Notes: generated by a model from the letters alone, not told the origin. 64,000 bases of DNA from Oscillospiraceae bacterium (GCA_017415425.1 JAFQGT010000020.1:1-64000), one strand, 5' to 3'. Positions 52,345 through 62,008 are shown, numbered from the stretch's first letter. Numbers and translations: made by a program.

Positions 52345-54123
52345 ATGAAACGAATTCTCATATGGGTGCTGGTTTTGCTGCTGCTGACAGGCTGTGGCGG
52401 GAAGAAACTGCAGACGCCTACCGTGCCTACGGAGCTGACCGAGCCGCCTGTCACCCTGTATGAACCGGACAGCCTTGCAGAAAGGTCCACCGGCGGTGCG
52501 GTGAGAGCCTACCCTCTGGAGGGCACATATCTGGGTCTGGAAGTAATGGGCAGCAAGCTGCTACTGTTTTCTCAGGAGGAGCTGACCGTTCTGATGGGGG
52601 AGAACTGCCAGATCGCGGCAACGATGCTCCCGCTATACAATATATATAATGTATTGGCAGATGTGTCTGCCACCGGAATTGCCTACGTTGATTCCGCCGC
52701 AAGCCAGCTGGTGGTCCGCAATTCCCAGCTGCAGGAGACCCAGCGGGTAGACTTACCCCAGGATATGGAAGGCGCTCCTTTGGTCAGTTTGCAAAGGGGA
52801 GAGATATTCTATGTATCCGGCGCGGAGCTCCGGTCTATGGATATGGAAACGGGGATCTCCCGCCTTGTCAAATCCCAAAGCTGCGAAAGCCAGACACTGA
52901 CCGGCATCTGGTTTAATGGCGGAATGGTCACCTGCCGTGTCAAAGAGGAATCCGGCAAAGAGCACACCGTCTATATCTGCACCGAGACCGGTCGAACCTT
53001 AAGCGAGGACCAGACCGCCTACGGTCTGCAGACCTTGGGGGATCGGTATCTGGTTCACCGGCAGGACGGGCAGGTGGCCCAGCTGATCGCAGGCATCCGG
53101 GAGGGAGATTTGCAAAGCTTCCAACCCGCCGAGGAAAATGAAATACTGACGCTGAGCCTATCCGGAATTGTGTCCTACGTAGCCCAACCCAATGGCTTGC
53201 GCCTATCCTATTATGATCTTGCCACCGGCAAGCGGGCAGCCCAGGTGCAGATACTCAATGCCAAAGCGCCCATCGCAATGGTTTCAGACAGCCAATATGT
53301 GTGGCTTATGGCGGAGAATTTGAATGGCGCCGGCCAGACCCTGTACCGGTGGGATGTGAAGCGATCTCCCATTGCAGACGACAGGATCTACACAGGCCCG
53401 CTCTATACCGCAGAAAATCCCGATACCGAGGGCCTTGCCCAGTGCCAGACTTTGGCACAGGCACTGCTGGACACCTATGGTGTCCGCGTCCGTCTGTGGC
53501 AGGACGCGGTGGAGCAGGCAGGGGAGTGGTCTGTGACCGGGGAGCACCAAGTCAGTGTGATTTCCGCAATGCTGGAGGAGATGGAAGCCGTTCTGTCTTT
53601 GTTCCCAGGGAAGTTCCTGTCTACCACTGTCAACGGTGGAAAAATTTGCGTTAACATTATGCGTCAGTTGCCGGAGGGCAGTTGGGCACAGACTTGGCAG
53701 GAGGGGGATTGCTGCATATACCTGACACCGGAGGCGGATATCCCCGCAGCGCTGCTGCAGGGTATCGGTTACGCAGTGGATGCCTTTGTGCTGGGCAACA
53801 GCCGGGACTACGATGACTGGAATGACCTAAACCCTGTTGACTTCTCCTACACTGGTGCAGCCCAGCCGGAGATCCCTTACCTGGAGGGGGAAGACCGTTA
53901 CTTTGTGGACGGAGCATCTGCTGCATATCCCCATACCGACCGCAGCAGCATCTTCGCGCAAGCATTGCTGCCGGATAACAGTGCGACCTTCCAGTCGGCG
54001 GCGATGCAGGCAAAGCTCCTGCGGCTGTGCCAGGCGATCCGGGAGTCCTATGAACTGGAGAAGAGTCCCGACACCTACCCCTGGGAGCAGTACCTGCAGA
54101 CCTCCCTGGCATATACGAAATAA
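52345..54123 (+). CDS. Lipoprotein with degenerate zinc-metallopeptidase-like C-terminal domain
   Basis: 592 residues. The signal peptide has the lipobox LLTGC, giving a lipidated Cys17. Residues about 50-340 look like a beta-propeller (repeated short strands, e.g. LVSLQRGEIFYVSGAELRSM). The last 220 residues resemble the zinc-dependent peptidase-like proteins of gut Firmicutes. In those, a helix HExxH precedes a segment like DDWNDLNPVDFSY and a later DRxxIF. Here the helix reads LLQGIGYAVDAFVLG, so both metal histidines and the glutamate are missing. It should be catalytically inactive and may be a binding protein. It is the last gene of its operon. AAGGAGAC precedes ATG 52345. Confidence 0.75.
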   Translation: MKRILIWVLVLLLLTGCGGKKLQTPTVPTELTEPPVTLYEPDSLAERSTGGAVRAYPLEGTYLGLEVMGSKLLLFSQEELTVLMGENCQIAATMLPLYNIYNVLADVSATGIAYVDSAASQLVVRNSQLQETQRVDLPQDMEGAPLVSLQRGEIFYVSGAELRSMDMETGISRLVKSQSCESQTLTGIWFNGGMVTCRVKEESGKEHTVYICTETGRTLSEDQTAYGLQTLGDRYLVHRQDGQVAQLIAGIREGDLQSFQPAEENEILTLSLSGIVSYVAQPNGLRLSYYDLATGKRAAQVQILNAKAPIAMVSDSQYVWLMAENLNGAGQTLYRWDVKRSPIADDRIYTGPLYTAENPDTEGLAQCQTLAQALLDTYGVRVRLWQDAVEQAGEWSVTGEHQVSVISAMLEEMEAVLSLFPGKFLSTTVNGGKICVNIMRQLPEGSWAQTWQEGDCCIYLTPEADIPAALLQGIGYAVDAFVLGNSRDYDDWNDLNPVDFSYTGAAQPEIPYLEGEDRYFVDGASAAYPHTDRSSIFAQALLPDNSATFQSAAMQAKLLRLCQAIRESYELEKSPDTYPWEQYLQTSLAYTK

Positions 54124-54125
54124 TG

Positions 54126-54158
54126 GACAAGTGGGCGGCCATTGGCTGCCTACTTGTC
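54126..54158 (+). terminator. Terminator after the lipoprotein gene
   Basis: GACAAGTGGGCGGC (54126-54139) pairs with GCTGCCTACTTGTC (54145-54158), a 14-bp stem with two G-U pairs, followed by GTTTCTGT. Confidence 0.75.
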
Positions 54159-54257
54159 GTTTCTGTAGGGTTGCCCCAAAAGGAAAGCCGGGATAGGGTG
54201 TTCCGGGCCTGTAATTTGGTCAAAGTGATAATTTTACCAAAAAACAAAAAATTACTA

Positions 54258-54286
54258 TTGCAAAATTATTGAATTAGAGGTACAAT
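54258..54286 (+). promoter_or_regulatory. Promoter of the first surface-protein gene
   Basis: TTGCAA (54258-54263), 17 bp, TACAAT (54281-54286). The leader of about 220 nt before the coding start is AT-rich; I see no riboswitch in it. Confidence 0.6.
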
Positions 54287-54510
54287 GTGTGTATTCGTAG
54301 AATTGCATAGTAATACCCTTGTTCTACGTGGGTTATTTGTGTTTTTTACTAAACTGGAATGGCTGATTTTGTACATACTGCTGAAAATTTGAAAATTGGA
54401 ACTTTCCATCTGACAAATCGTGCATTTTCCCTTCTTTTTCTGTCAATTCGTATTTTATGAGCACGGATGCTCTAAAAATAATAAATACTATTTAGGAAAG
54501 GAACAAAATC

Positions 54511-57500
54511 ATGAAAAACGCAAAAAGACTTGCAAGTCTGCTGTTGGCCGTTGCTATGATGTTCACTCTGGTGTTCGCAAATGGCAATATCTTCAGCGTA
54601 TTTGCGGAAACCACCACCGTTACGAAGACCCTGGTCAATATGGACTTCAATAGCGGCGACCTCTCCGGCTGGGTTGACAACACAGAAGTTGTAAAGCCCG
54701 TAGTAGAAGGCACCAGATTTGAACCCGACGGCGGTATGCTGTGGGTTCGAAACAATTCTAGCCAAACCTGGCTGAAGAAGTATGATTTCGGTGACGGCGT
54801 TACCAATGCTGTCCTGGAGTATGAATTCAGTGTGTCTCAAATGTCCGGCACTCCTAATACAGACACGTCTGTTTTCCTGCCCACTCTGCTGTACGAAGGT
54901 GCAGTAGATGAGCAGCAGAACACGAACACCACTCCCTTTGGCCTGTACATCAATGGTATGGAATTGCAGTATAACTATGGCCGCGGTATCGGAAGAGGCA
55001 AGGCGACCATTGATGTGAATCCTGCAGAAGAAGGCGTACAAAAGCTGGAATACAGTACATCTTATACTCTGCGTATTGAGTACGATCTGCCCAACGAATC
55101 TGTGAAGGTGTATCTAAACGATACTGAGCTGACTCTGCCCACGGAAGAGCTGGAAGAAGGGGCTTACAACACTCACATTGATGAGAATGCCAAGCTGGAC
55201 ACAATTTCTGTCGGTGTCAATGCTGCGCCCAACTCCGATATCAAATTTGATAACCTGAAGGTTACCTCCCAGGTTACCGTGGAGGAAGAGACCCTGGTCA
55301 ATATGAACTTTGCGGTAGAAGAAGGCGAAGATCCTGCTACCGTTCTGGCTGGCCTGGGCTGGACAGACAACACCGCAGCTCCGATTCCTGAATCTGAAGA
55401 TGTCCAGTGGCTCATCGAGAATGACACCCTCGGCTTGAAGAGCAATGCTCTGAAGATTACAAATAAGACCAGTAGCTACTGGCACAAAGAACTTACTCTT
55501 AGCAAAGCTGTTGACAATGCAGTTCTGGAGTATAACTTCTCCCTTGCCCAGGTAAGCGGCGATAATCAGAAAGTTTACCTGCCCACTCTGCTGTACCAGG
55601 GTGCAACACCTACCGAGAATAACGTTGACTCCGCTCCTTTCGGTCTGTATATTCGGGATGGTTATGATGCCGAAGGTAATTATCTCCTAGGCCGCGTCCT
55701 GCAATATAACTATGGCCGCGCCATCTCTGGAAATGGCTTAGGCACAACCGGTAAAGTACTGGAGTTTGACAGATCCTACACCGTACGTATCGAGTACGAC
55801 CTGCCCGCTAAGTCTGTGAAGGTATACCTGCGGGATAATTCCGTTGACAATGCTCAGCTGGAGCTGCTGACTCTGCACGCATTTGCGGCTGATGCAGGCT
55901 ATAACACCAGCGACAACATTAACGCTGCAGGCAAGCTGGACAGAATTACTGTCGGTGCTGGCGATGCTACTTCTGCTCTTACCCGTTTCTATGTTGATGA
56001 CCTGAAGGTCACCACTCTGTCTGTTGTGGAGCCTGAGACTCCCGATCCCTCCGAAGATCCCTCTGAAGAGCCCGATCCCTCCGAAGAGCCCTCTGAAGAG
56101 CCCACCGAGACTCCTGATCCCGAGGCTGGCTATCAGGCTAACCTGAGTGTCGTCGGCTCTACTACCACCAACGAAGAAAAGAGCATCACCCTTAAGGTGG
56201 ACGTTACTCACACCTCCGAGTCCGAGTACGCTGCCGGCCAGTTCAAGGTCACTTACGATGCAAGCAAGGTTTCCTTCGTTTCTGTCGAAAACACTGCTAC
56301 CTCCGACGACGAGGCCGGTATCAAGGTAGACCAAGGCGTCGGCTACATCATCGTCAAGGACTTTGGTGTAAGCAAGACTCTGGGCGGTTCCTACGTTCTG
56401 AACTTCACTGCTACCAATGCAGGTTCTGCAACCTTCACTCTGAGCAACGCTGCATTCTCCGCTCAGGAAGATGCTGCTACTGAGAATCTGGAACCCATCA
56501 AGAACACCCCCGCCGCAGTGGTAATGACCATCAACCGCGCCCGTCTGAATGTCACCCTGAATGATACAAATAGTTGGTTGACCGGTGATTCTCAGGTTGC
56601 TTACGATGGAACCTACACCTTCACCGCTGCTGATGCTGACAAGTACACCTACACCGTCACCGCTACTATGGGCGGTCAGAATGTTGCTGTCGGTGGCACA
56701 AACGGTTCCTACAGCATCGCCAATGTTACCGATGATCTGGTGATCAATGTTAGCCGTGTCGCTACTGTGTTTACAGTAACTTACAATGGCGAGGTCGGCG
56801 AAAATAGCGGACCGAACGCTACCTGCGAAAATGACTACACCTTTACTCTGCCTGACGACGTTAACCCGAGCGCTGTGTCTGGTGCCCGTTACACTCTGGG
56901 ATCTATCACCATCGGTGGTAATAATTACACTGATTACGACGTTAATGATAGAACTTACACCATCCACAAAGAAGACATCAGAGGCAACATCGTGATCGTC
57001 ATTGACAAAGAAACTCTTAACCCCACTATGTTTACCGTTGATGTTACCGGTAACGGCGCTGGCATCGCTGCCGGTTTTGCTACTTCTGGCGAGTTGACCC
57101 ATCAATACACTCTGACTGTCAGTCCCGTTGCTGGTTATAGCTATACCTACACCGTTACTATGGGCGGCGAAACGCTGGAAATTTCCCCCGTTAATAATGT
57201 TTTCACCATCCCCAGTGTTACCGGCAATCTGGTATTTAACATTGACCGCGCTGTGATTACTGCCGACGTATCTGTTCAGCATTATGTCACTCTGCAGGGC
57301 ACCAATATGTGGCTGGTTCTGCAGCCTCAGACGCTGGACGCAGGCTACCACGCTACCTACAACGGTCAGCCTATGCTCTTCTCCGCCAAGTACAACGCAT
57401 ACGCATACCTGGTAGTTGCTGAAAATCAGCCTGATGAGAATGAAGTTAAGGCTGCGATCAATATTGCTACCGGCGATAGAACTGAGATTACTTACGACAA

Positions 57501-57690
57501 CGATATCAATGGCACCGGCGATCAGGATACCAACGACGCACAGTTCATCTACAATATGTACAACGCCTACTATGCTGGCATCACGACTGATGTCTCTATG
57601 GTCAAGTACCTGAAGGCTGACGTCAATGGCACCCGTGAGATCACTGTTGCTGACGCAGTTGCTGTTGTGAAGGCTGTTACTGTTGGCTAA
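54511..57690 (+). CDS. Secreted surface protein A1: lectin-like modules, cohesin-like domain and dockerin
   Basis: 1059 residues. A signal peptide (LLLAVAMMFTLVFA) ends near residue 32. Two related beta-rich modules at about 34-250 and 258-505 share PTLLYEG, FGLYI, YNYGRGI and YTLRIEYDLP; they look like concanavalin-type sugar-binding folds. A Pro-Ser-Glu linker (about 508-538) leads to a cohesin-like domain (541-673, GQFKVTYDASKVSFVSVEN). Immunoglobulin-like repeats follow to about 920, then a module with VTLQGTNMWLVLQ, and a dockerin (about 995-1059) with two calcium-loop-like repeats, NDINGTGDQDTNDAQFIYNM and ADVNGTREITVADAVAVV. A protein with both cohesin and dockerin can link partners. 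No enzyme domain is visible. GGAAAGGAAC precedes the ATG. Confidence 0.8.
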   Translation: MKNAKRLASLLLAVAMMFTLVFANGNIFSVFAETTTVTKTLVNMDFNSGDLSGWVDNTEVVKPVVEGTRFEPDGGMLWVRNNSSQTWLKKYDFGDGVTNAVLEYEFSVSQMSGTPNTDTSVFLPTLLYEGAVDEQQNTNTTPFGLYINGMELQYNYGRGIGRGKATIDVNPAEEGVQKLEYSTSYTLRIEYDLPNESVKVYLNDTELTLPTEELEEGAYNTHIDENAKLDTISVGVNAAPNSDIKFDNLKVTSQVTVEEETLVNMNFAVEEGEDPATVLAGLGWTDNTAAPIPESEDVQWLIENDTLGLKSNALKITNKTSSYWHKELTLSKAVDNAVLEYNFSLAQVSGDNQKVYLPTLLYQGATPTENNVDSAPFGLYIRDGYDAEGNYLLGRVLQYNYGRAISGNGLGTTGKVLEFDRSYTVRIEYDLPAKSVKVYLRDNSVDNAQLELLTLHAFAADAGYNTSDNINAAGKLDRITVGAGDATSALTRFYVDDLKVTTLSVVEPETPDPSEDPSEEPDPSEEPSEEPTETPDPEAGYQANLSVVGSTTTNEEKSITLKVDVTHTSESEYAAGQFKVTYDASKVSFVSVENTATSDDEAGIKVDQGVGYIIVKDFGVSKTLGGSYVLNFTATNAGSATFTLSNAAFSAQEDAATENLEPIKNTPAAVVMTINRARLNVTLNDTNSWLTGDSQVAYDGTYTFTAADADKYTYTVTATMGGQNVAVGGTNGSYSIANVTDDLVINVSRVATVFTVTYNGEVGENSGPNATCENDYTFTLPDDVNPSAVSGARYTLGSITIGGNNYTDYDVNDRTYTIHKEDIRGNIVIVIDKETLNPTMFTVDVTGNGAGIAAGFATSGELTHQYTLTVSPVAGYSYTYTVTMGGETLEISPVNNVFTIPSVTGNLVFNIDRAVITADVSVQHYVTLQGTNMWLVLQPQTLDAGYHATYNGQPMLFSAKYNAYAYLVVAENQPDENEVKAAINIATGDRTEITYDNDINGTGDQDTNDAQFIYNMYNAYYAGITTDVSMVKYLKADVNGTREITVADAVAVVKAVTVG

Positions 57691-57713
57691 TTTCCCCGCG
57701 ATTATCTAAATCT

Positions 57714-57737
57714 CCCACCCCTGTTTTCAGGGGTGGG
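57714..57737 (+). promoter_or_regulatory. GC-rich stem-loop between A1 and B1
   Basis: CCCACCCCTG (57714-57723) and CAGGGGTGGG (57728-57737) form a perfect 10-bp stem with a TTTT loop. It is followed by AAAGGAG and the next start codon rather than a T-tract, so RNA stability control is more likely than full termination. Confidence 0.65.
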
Positions 57738-57762
57738 GATTCCCCTAACTAAAGGAGCATTT

Positions 57763-58707
57763 ATGTTGAAAAGAATTCTCTCCGGCGTGCTGATAGCTGT
57801 TCTTTTGCTGTTGAGCCTGCCCTGTGCGGCATCTGCGGATACGGAGCCACAATTTGAGTTGGAACTGTATATGGACGGCCAGAAGGAATCCCGTGCGGAA
57901 CCCGGCGATGTGATTACTATTGCTTTGTATTTACACCGCACCGACAGCCAGGAACGCTACAATATGTATGGTATGCAGGCTGAAATACGGTATAATACAG
58001 ACTTCTTCCGCTTGGTGGGAGATAGCTATATCCATAGCCCGGGTATTGTATGCCAGAACGTCAGCGGTGTCGGCCAGCACGACGAGGTGTATATGAACTT
58101 CCTGTCTATAACAGGAGAGGATATGTGGGAGGCTAAGAAATTTATCGGCAGCTTCCAGCTGGAAGTCATCTCCGATTCAGGTGTTTCAAAAATCACCCTT
58201 GAGGACTCTTTAATAGCGCAGCAAGATGGCGCTGGTGTCTATGACTGTACAGAAGTGGAACACACTGTGATCGTTTCCACCGATTGTACGATTATCTTTG
58301 AATCCAACGGTGGCTCCCCTGTGCAGGATATGATCGTGGTTTATGGCGAAAAAATGCCTAAGCCGCAGGATCCCGTGCGGGAAGGCTATATCTTCGCCGG
58401 CTGGTACAAGGACATTCATTTACAAGACCCCTGGAATTTTGAAACAGATATCGTGGAAGGCAGTGTGGCGCTATATGCCAAGTGGATTGTTGACGAGAAT
58501 TATCCCGGTGAAACAACCCAACCCACAGATATCACAGATACCACCGAACCGTCGGTGAACAAACCAATCCTTGAAAATAATACAGTTGTCTTCTGGGGCT
58601 TGATGGCTCTGGTCTTACTGGCTGCTGTATGCATCATACTTATGCTGATCTACCGCAAAAAGAGTGAGGATAAACCCGATCAGCAAGAAGAAAATGAACC
58701 CCAATAA
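57763..58707 (+). CDS. Membrane-anchored surface protein B1: cohesin-like domain plus InlB/Flg_new repeat
   Basis: 314 residues. A signal peptide (LIAVLLLLSLPCAASA) ends near residue 25. Residues 28-170 form a cohesin-like beta sandwich (AEIRYNTDFFRLVG, FIGSFQLEVISDSGVSKITLEDS). Residues about 172-240 are a Listeria-Bacteroides (Flg_new) repeat ending FAGWYKDIHLQDPWNF and ALYAKW. A Thr/Pro linker leads to a membrane helix at about 275-298 (FWGLMALVLLAAVCIILMLIY) and a charged cytoplasmic tail. This layout fits an anchor that displays a cohesin at the cell surface. It follows A1 by 72 bp across a stem-loop. ATG 57763 has AAAGGAG upstream. Dockerin binding is inferred from the fold. Confidence 0.75.
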   Translation: MLKRILSGVLIAVLLLLSLPCAASADTEPQFELELYMDGQKESRAEPGDVITIALYLHRTDSQERYNMYGMQAEIRYNTDFFRLVGDSYIHSPGIVCQNVSGVGQHDEVYMNFLSITGEDMWEAKKFIGSFQLEVISDSGVSKITLEDSLIAQQDGAGVYDCTEVEHTVIVSTDCTIIFESNGGSPVQDMIVVYGEKMPKPQDPVREGYIFAGWYKDIHLQDPWNFETDIVEGSVALYAKWIVDENYPGETTQPTDITDTTEPSVNKPILENNTVVFWGLMALVLLAAVCIILMLIYRKKSEDKPDQQEENEPQ

Positions 58708-58803
58708 TGTATCCGTTTTTTCTGGAAATACTAAATTTGTAAGTGATCTGACCGTGTAGTATGTGGTCAGAACTGAAATAAATTTTAAGGAAGGAAAAAG
58801 ATT

Positions 58804-61800
58804 ATGAAAAACGCAAAAAGACTTGCAAGTCTGCTGTTGGCCGTTGCTATGATGTTCACCCTGGTGTTCGCAAATGGCAATATCTTCAGCGCATTTGCGG
58901 AAACCACCACCATTGAGAAGGCTCTGGTCATGCTGGACTTTGAGTCCGGTGATCTCTCTGGTTGGGAAGCAAACGAAGCAGCCCAGCGGGATACCACCGC
59001 AAATCAACGCTGGCAAACTGCTAACAGCTCTGTCTTGGGCGGAAACGCTCTGGAAGTCAGAAGAGGCGATGGCCCCAACTGGCTGTATGAGTATCCTATT
59101 GGCACAGCTGTTAACAAGGCATCTCTGGAGTATAAGTTCTCTATTACTCAGATGTCCAACCCTGCCTATTCTGATCAGGATATCTATCTGCCCACTCTGC
59201 TGTACGCAGGCGCTCCCGATGAAGCGCTGAATGAGAATTCCGCTCCTCTCGGCCTGTATATTGAGAGTATGGATCTGTACTATAACTATGGCCGCGGCAT
59301 TGGTAAAGGCAAGCAGGTAATTGTTGACCAACTGGAATACGAAACAGCCTACACCCTGCGTGTTGAGTATGATCTGCCCAACGACTCTGTGAAGGTATAC
59401 CTGAACGGCTCTGAGCTGGCTCTGCCCACCACTGATCTGGAAGTAGGCTTTGACAACACCTATATTGACCATGAAGCCAAGCTGGACAGAATTTCTGTCG
59501 GTGTTTATAATGCTTTGAATTCCCATGCCTTTATCGATGACCTGAAGGTCACCACCGAGGTTCCCGTAGAGGAAGAGACCCTGGTCAATATGAACTTTAC
59601 GGTAGAAGAAGGCGAAGATCCTGCTACCGTTCTGGCTGGCCTGGGCTGGACTGACAACACCGCAGCCCCCAAGCCTGACAGTGAAGAAACCCAGTGGATC
59701 ATTGAAAATAGCGTAGAAAGCGGCTTAAGCAGCAATGCGCTGAAGGTTACCAATAAGCTCAACCAGCACTGGTATAAGGAACTTAACATCGGCAAGGCTG
59801 TTGACAATGCAGTTCTGGAGTATAATTTCTCCTTTGTCCAGATAAGCCCGTCCCTCACAGATCAGCGCGTATATCTGCCCACTCTGATGTACGAGGGTGC
59901 AACACCTAACGCTGAGAACCTTGACGCCGCTCCTCTCGGCCTGTATGTTCGTGACGGCGGTATCCTGTACTACAACTATGGTCGCGCCATCGCCGGATAT
60001 GGCGTATCATCTACCGGCAAAACATTGGAGTTCGGCAAATCCTACACCGTACGTATTGAGTACAATCTGCCCACTAAGTCTGTGAAGGTATTCCTGCGGG
60101 ATAATACCGTTGCGAATGCTCAGCTGGAGCAGCTGGATCTGTCCGCAACTCCGGAAGCTGGCTACGGCAGCGGCAGCATTGATGCTGCTGGCAAGCTGGA
60201 CAGAATTACTGTCGGTGCTGGCTTAAGCGGTGGTGCTATGCCCACCCGTTTCTATGTTGATGACATAAAGGTCACCACTCTGTCTGTTGTGGAGCCTGAG
60301 ACTCCCACTCCCTCCGAAGATCCCTCCGAAGATCCCTCCGAAGAGCCCTCCGAAGAGCCCTCCGAAGAGCCCACTGAAGCTCCCGAGCCCTCTGAGCCTC
60401 AGCCCTCTGAGCCTCAGCCCTCTGAGCCTCAGCCCTCTGAGCCTGCAACCAATGGCTACCAGGCTAACCTGAATGTCGCCAACACTGCTACCGTTGGTGA
60501 AGATATCGCCGTTAACGTAGTTGTGAACCACAGCTCTGAGACTGTGTTCGCTGCCGGCGAATTCAAGGTCACTTACGATGCAAGCAAGGTTTCCTTCGTT
60601 TCTGTGAACAATGCCACCACCGGCAGCACTGCTGGTATCAAGGTTAAGGCACAGAATGGTGTCATTACCGTGGAAGACTTCGGTAACGACAAGAACCTGC
60701 CCGCTACTTACACCCTGAACTTCACCGCTTCCGCTGAGGGCGATGCAACATTCACTCTGAGTGGTGCTGCATTCTCCGCTAAGGAAGATGCTATCGACGA
60801 AGATCTGGAAGCAATCGTCAACACCCCCGCAGCAGCAACCGTTACTGTTGAGCCTGCTACCTTCTCCGTCACCCTGCCTGAGAACGTAACCGGTAATTCC
60901 GATGTTGTTCCCGGCGGCACCTACACCTTCACCGTTGCTGACTACGACAAGTACGACTACACCATCACCGCTACTATGGGCGGCGTAGCTGCTACTGTTG
61001 TTCCCGGCGAAAACGGTTCTTACAGCATTGCCGATGTTACCGGTGATCTGGTGATTACCGCTACCCGTACTCCGAAGGTGTTCAACGTGACCATCGACGG
61101 CGAGACCGCTGATAACGACGGCACTACCGCTACCTACGGTGTTGATTACTCCTTCACTCTGCCCGAGAACATTGCTGCAGGTTCCGAGGCTGGCACCAAC
61201 TACGCTGTTGAGTCTATCACCATCGGCGGCGTTGCTTACACCGGCTTCTCCAGTGCTGACAGAGTTTACACCATCCCCGGCACTGACATCCTCGGTGATA
61301 TCGAGATCACAATTTCTGCAACAACCGTTGCTCCCAATGAGTTTGCGGTTAGTGTTGTAGGCAACGGCGCTGGTATCGCTACCGGCTATGCTACTAAGGG
61401 CACCATCGGCCAGAACTACGTTCTGACTGTGTCTCCTCTTGCTGGCTACAACTACACCGTCTCCGTTACTATGGGCGGCGTGGCTGCTCAGTATTCTCAG
61501 GTTGGCAACACCTACACCGTAGCAGCTGTTTCCGGCCATCTGGTATTTACCATTACCGCTACCGCTAAGACTGACAATGTGTCTGTTCACGAGTATGTCA
61601 CTCTGCAGGGCACCAATATGTGGCTGGTTCTGCAGGCTGAGGATCTGGGTGCGAACAGCTATGCTACCTACAACGGTCAGGCTATGTTCTACTCCGATAA
61701 GTACGAGGCATACGCTTACTTGGTAACTGCTGAAACTCTGACTGAAGACGATGCCAAGGCTTTGATCGGCGTTGCTTCCGGTTCTGCTACCGAGATCGCA

Positions 61801-61989
61801 TACAGCTATAACGTGAACGGTTCTGCAAAGATCGACGCTAACGATGCACAGCTGGTTCACAACATCTACAATACCATTGGTATTGATGAAGTTTCTACTA
61901 ACCAGTTCTTCCTGGCTGACGTCAATGGCGACAAGCAGGTCAACATTGCTGACGCAGTTGCAGTCGTTACCTACGTTCTGGAACAGTAA
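58804..61989 (+). CDS. Secreted surface protein A2: paralogue of A1 with cohesin-like domain and dockerin
   Basis: 1061 residues with the same order as A1: signal peptide (nearly identical DNA to A1 over the first 100 bases), two lectin-like modules (about 34-250 and 258-500), a repetitive Pro/Ser/Glu linker (about 503-548), a cohesin-like domain (552-680, GEFKVTYDASKVSFVSVNN), immunoglobulin-like repeats, the VTLQGTNMWLVLQ module near 927, and a C-terminal dockerin (about 1000-1061, YNVNGSAKIDANDAQLVHNI and ADVNGDKQVNIADAVAVV). The dockerin loops are closer to the canonical calcium pattern than in A1. AAGGAAGG precedes the ATG. The weak hairpin CTGACC/GGTCAG upstream may be part of its promoter region. 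Confidence 0.82.
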   Translation: MKNAKRLASLLLAVAMMFTLVFANGNIFSAFAETTTIEKALVMLDFESGDLSGWEANEAAQRDTTANQRWQTANSSVLGGNALEVRRGDGPNWLYEYPIGTAVNKASLEYKFSITQMSNPAYSDQDIYLPTLLYAGAPDEALNENSAPLGLYIESMDLYYNYGRGIGKGKQVIVDQLEYETAYTLRVEYDLPNDSVKVYLNGSELALPTTDLEVGFDNTYIDHEAKLDRISVGVYNALNSHAFIDDLKVTTEVPVEEETLVNMNFTVEEGEDPATVLAGLGWTDNTAAPKPDSEETQWIIENSVESGLSSNALKVTNKLNQHWYKELNIGKAVDNAVLEYNFSFVQISPSLTDQRVYLPTLMYEGATPNAENLDAAPLGLYVRDGGILYYNYGRAIAGYGVSSTGKTLEFGKSYTVRIEYNLPTKSVKVFLRDNTVANAQLEQLDLSATPEAGYGSGSIDAAGKLDRITVGAGLSGGAMPTRFYVDDIKVTTLSVVEPETPTPSEDPSEDPSEEPSEEPSEEPTEAPEPSEPQPSEPQPSEPQPSEPATNGYQANLNVANTATVGEDIAVNVVVNHSSETVFAAGEFKVTYDASKVSFVSVNNATTGSTAGIKVKAQNGVITVEDFGNDKNLPATYTLNFTASAEGDATFTLSGAAFSAKEDAIDEDLEAIVNTPAAATVTVEPATFSVTLPENVTGNSDVVPGGTYTFTVADYDKYDYTITATMGGVAATVVPGENGSYSIADVTGDLVITATRTPKVFNVTIDGETADNDGTTATYGVDYSFTLPENIAAGSEAGTNYAVESITIGGVAYTGFSSADRVYTIPGTDILGDIEITISATTVAPNEFAVSVVGNGAGIATGYATKGTIGQNYVLTVSPLAGYNYTVSVTMGGVAAQYSQVGNTYTVAAVSGHLVFTITATAKTDNVSVHEYVTLQGTNMWLVLQAEDLGANSYATYNGQAMFYSDKYEAYAYLVTAETLTEDDAKALIGVASGSATEIAYSYNVNGSAKIDANDAQLVHNIYNTIGIDEVSTNQFFLADVNGDKQVNIADAVAVVTYVLEQ
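60310..60447 (+). repeat. Tandem 12-nt and 15-nt repeats encoding the A2 linker
   Basis: Five copies of a 12-nt unit (CCCTCCGAAGAT or its GAG variant, coding PSED/PSEE) at 60310-60369 are followed by three copies plus part of a fourth of a 15-nt unit (CCCTCTGAGCCTCAG, coding PSEPQ) from 60388. Copies are nearly identical in DNA, so the linker length can change by slippage without breaking the frame. Confidence 0.9.
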
Positions 61990-62008
61990 TATCTAAGCAA
62001 TAAATAAA

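Noticed and set aside
55738..57351. Minus-strand open frame of 537 codons inside A1
   Set aside because: It is antisense to the cohesin and linker region; the repetitive Gly/Ser/Val translation is a product of codon bias in the real gene. The same applies to the 545-codon frame at 60223-61860 opposite A2.
60307..60450. Possible CRISPR-like repeats
   Set aside because: The units are contiguous, 12-15 nt, in frame and encode a protein linker; there are no spacers.
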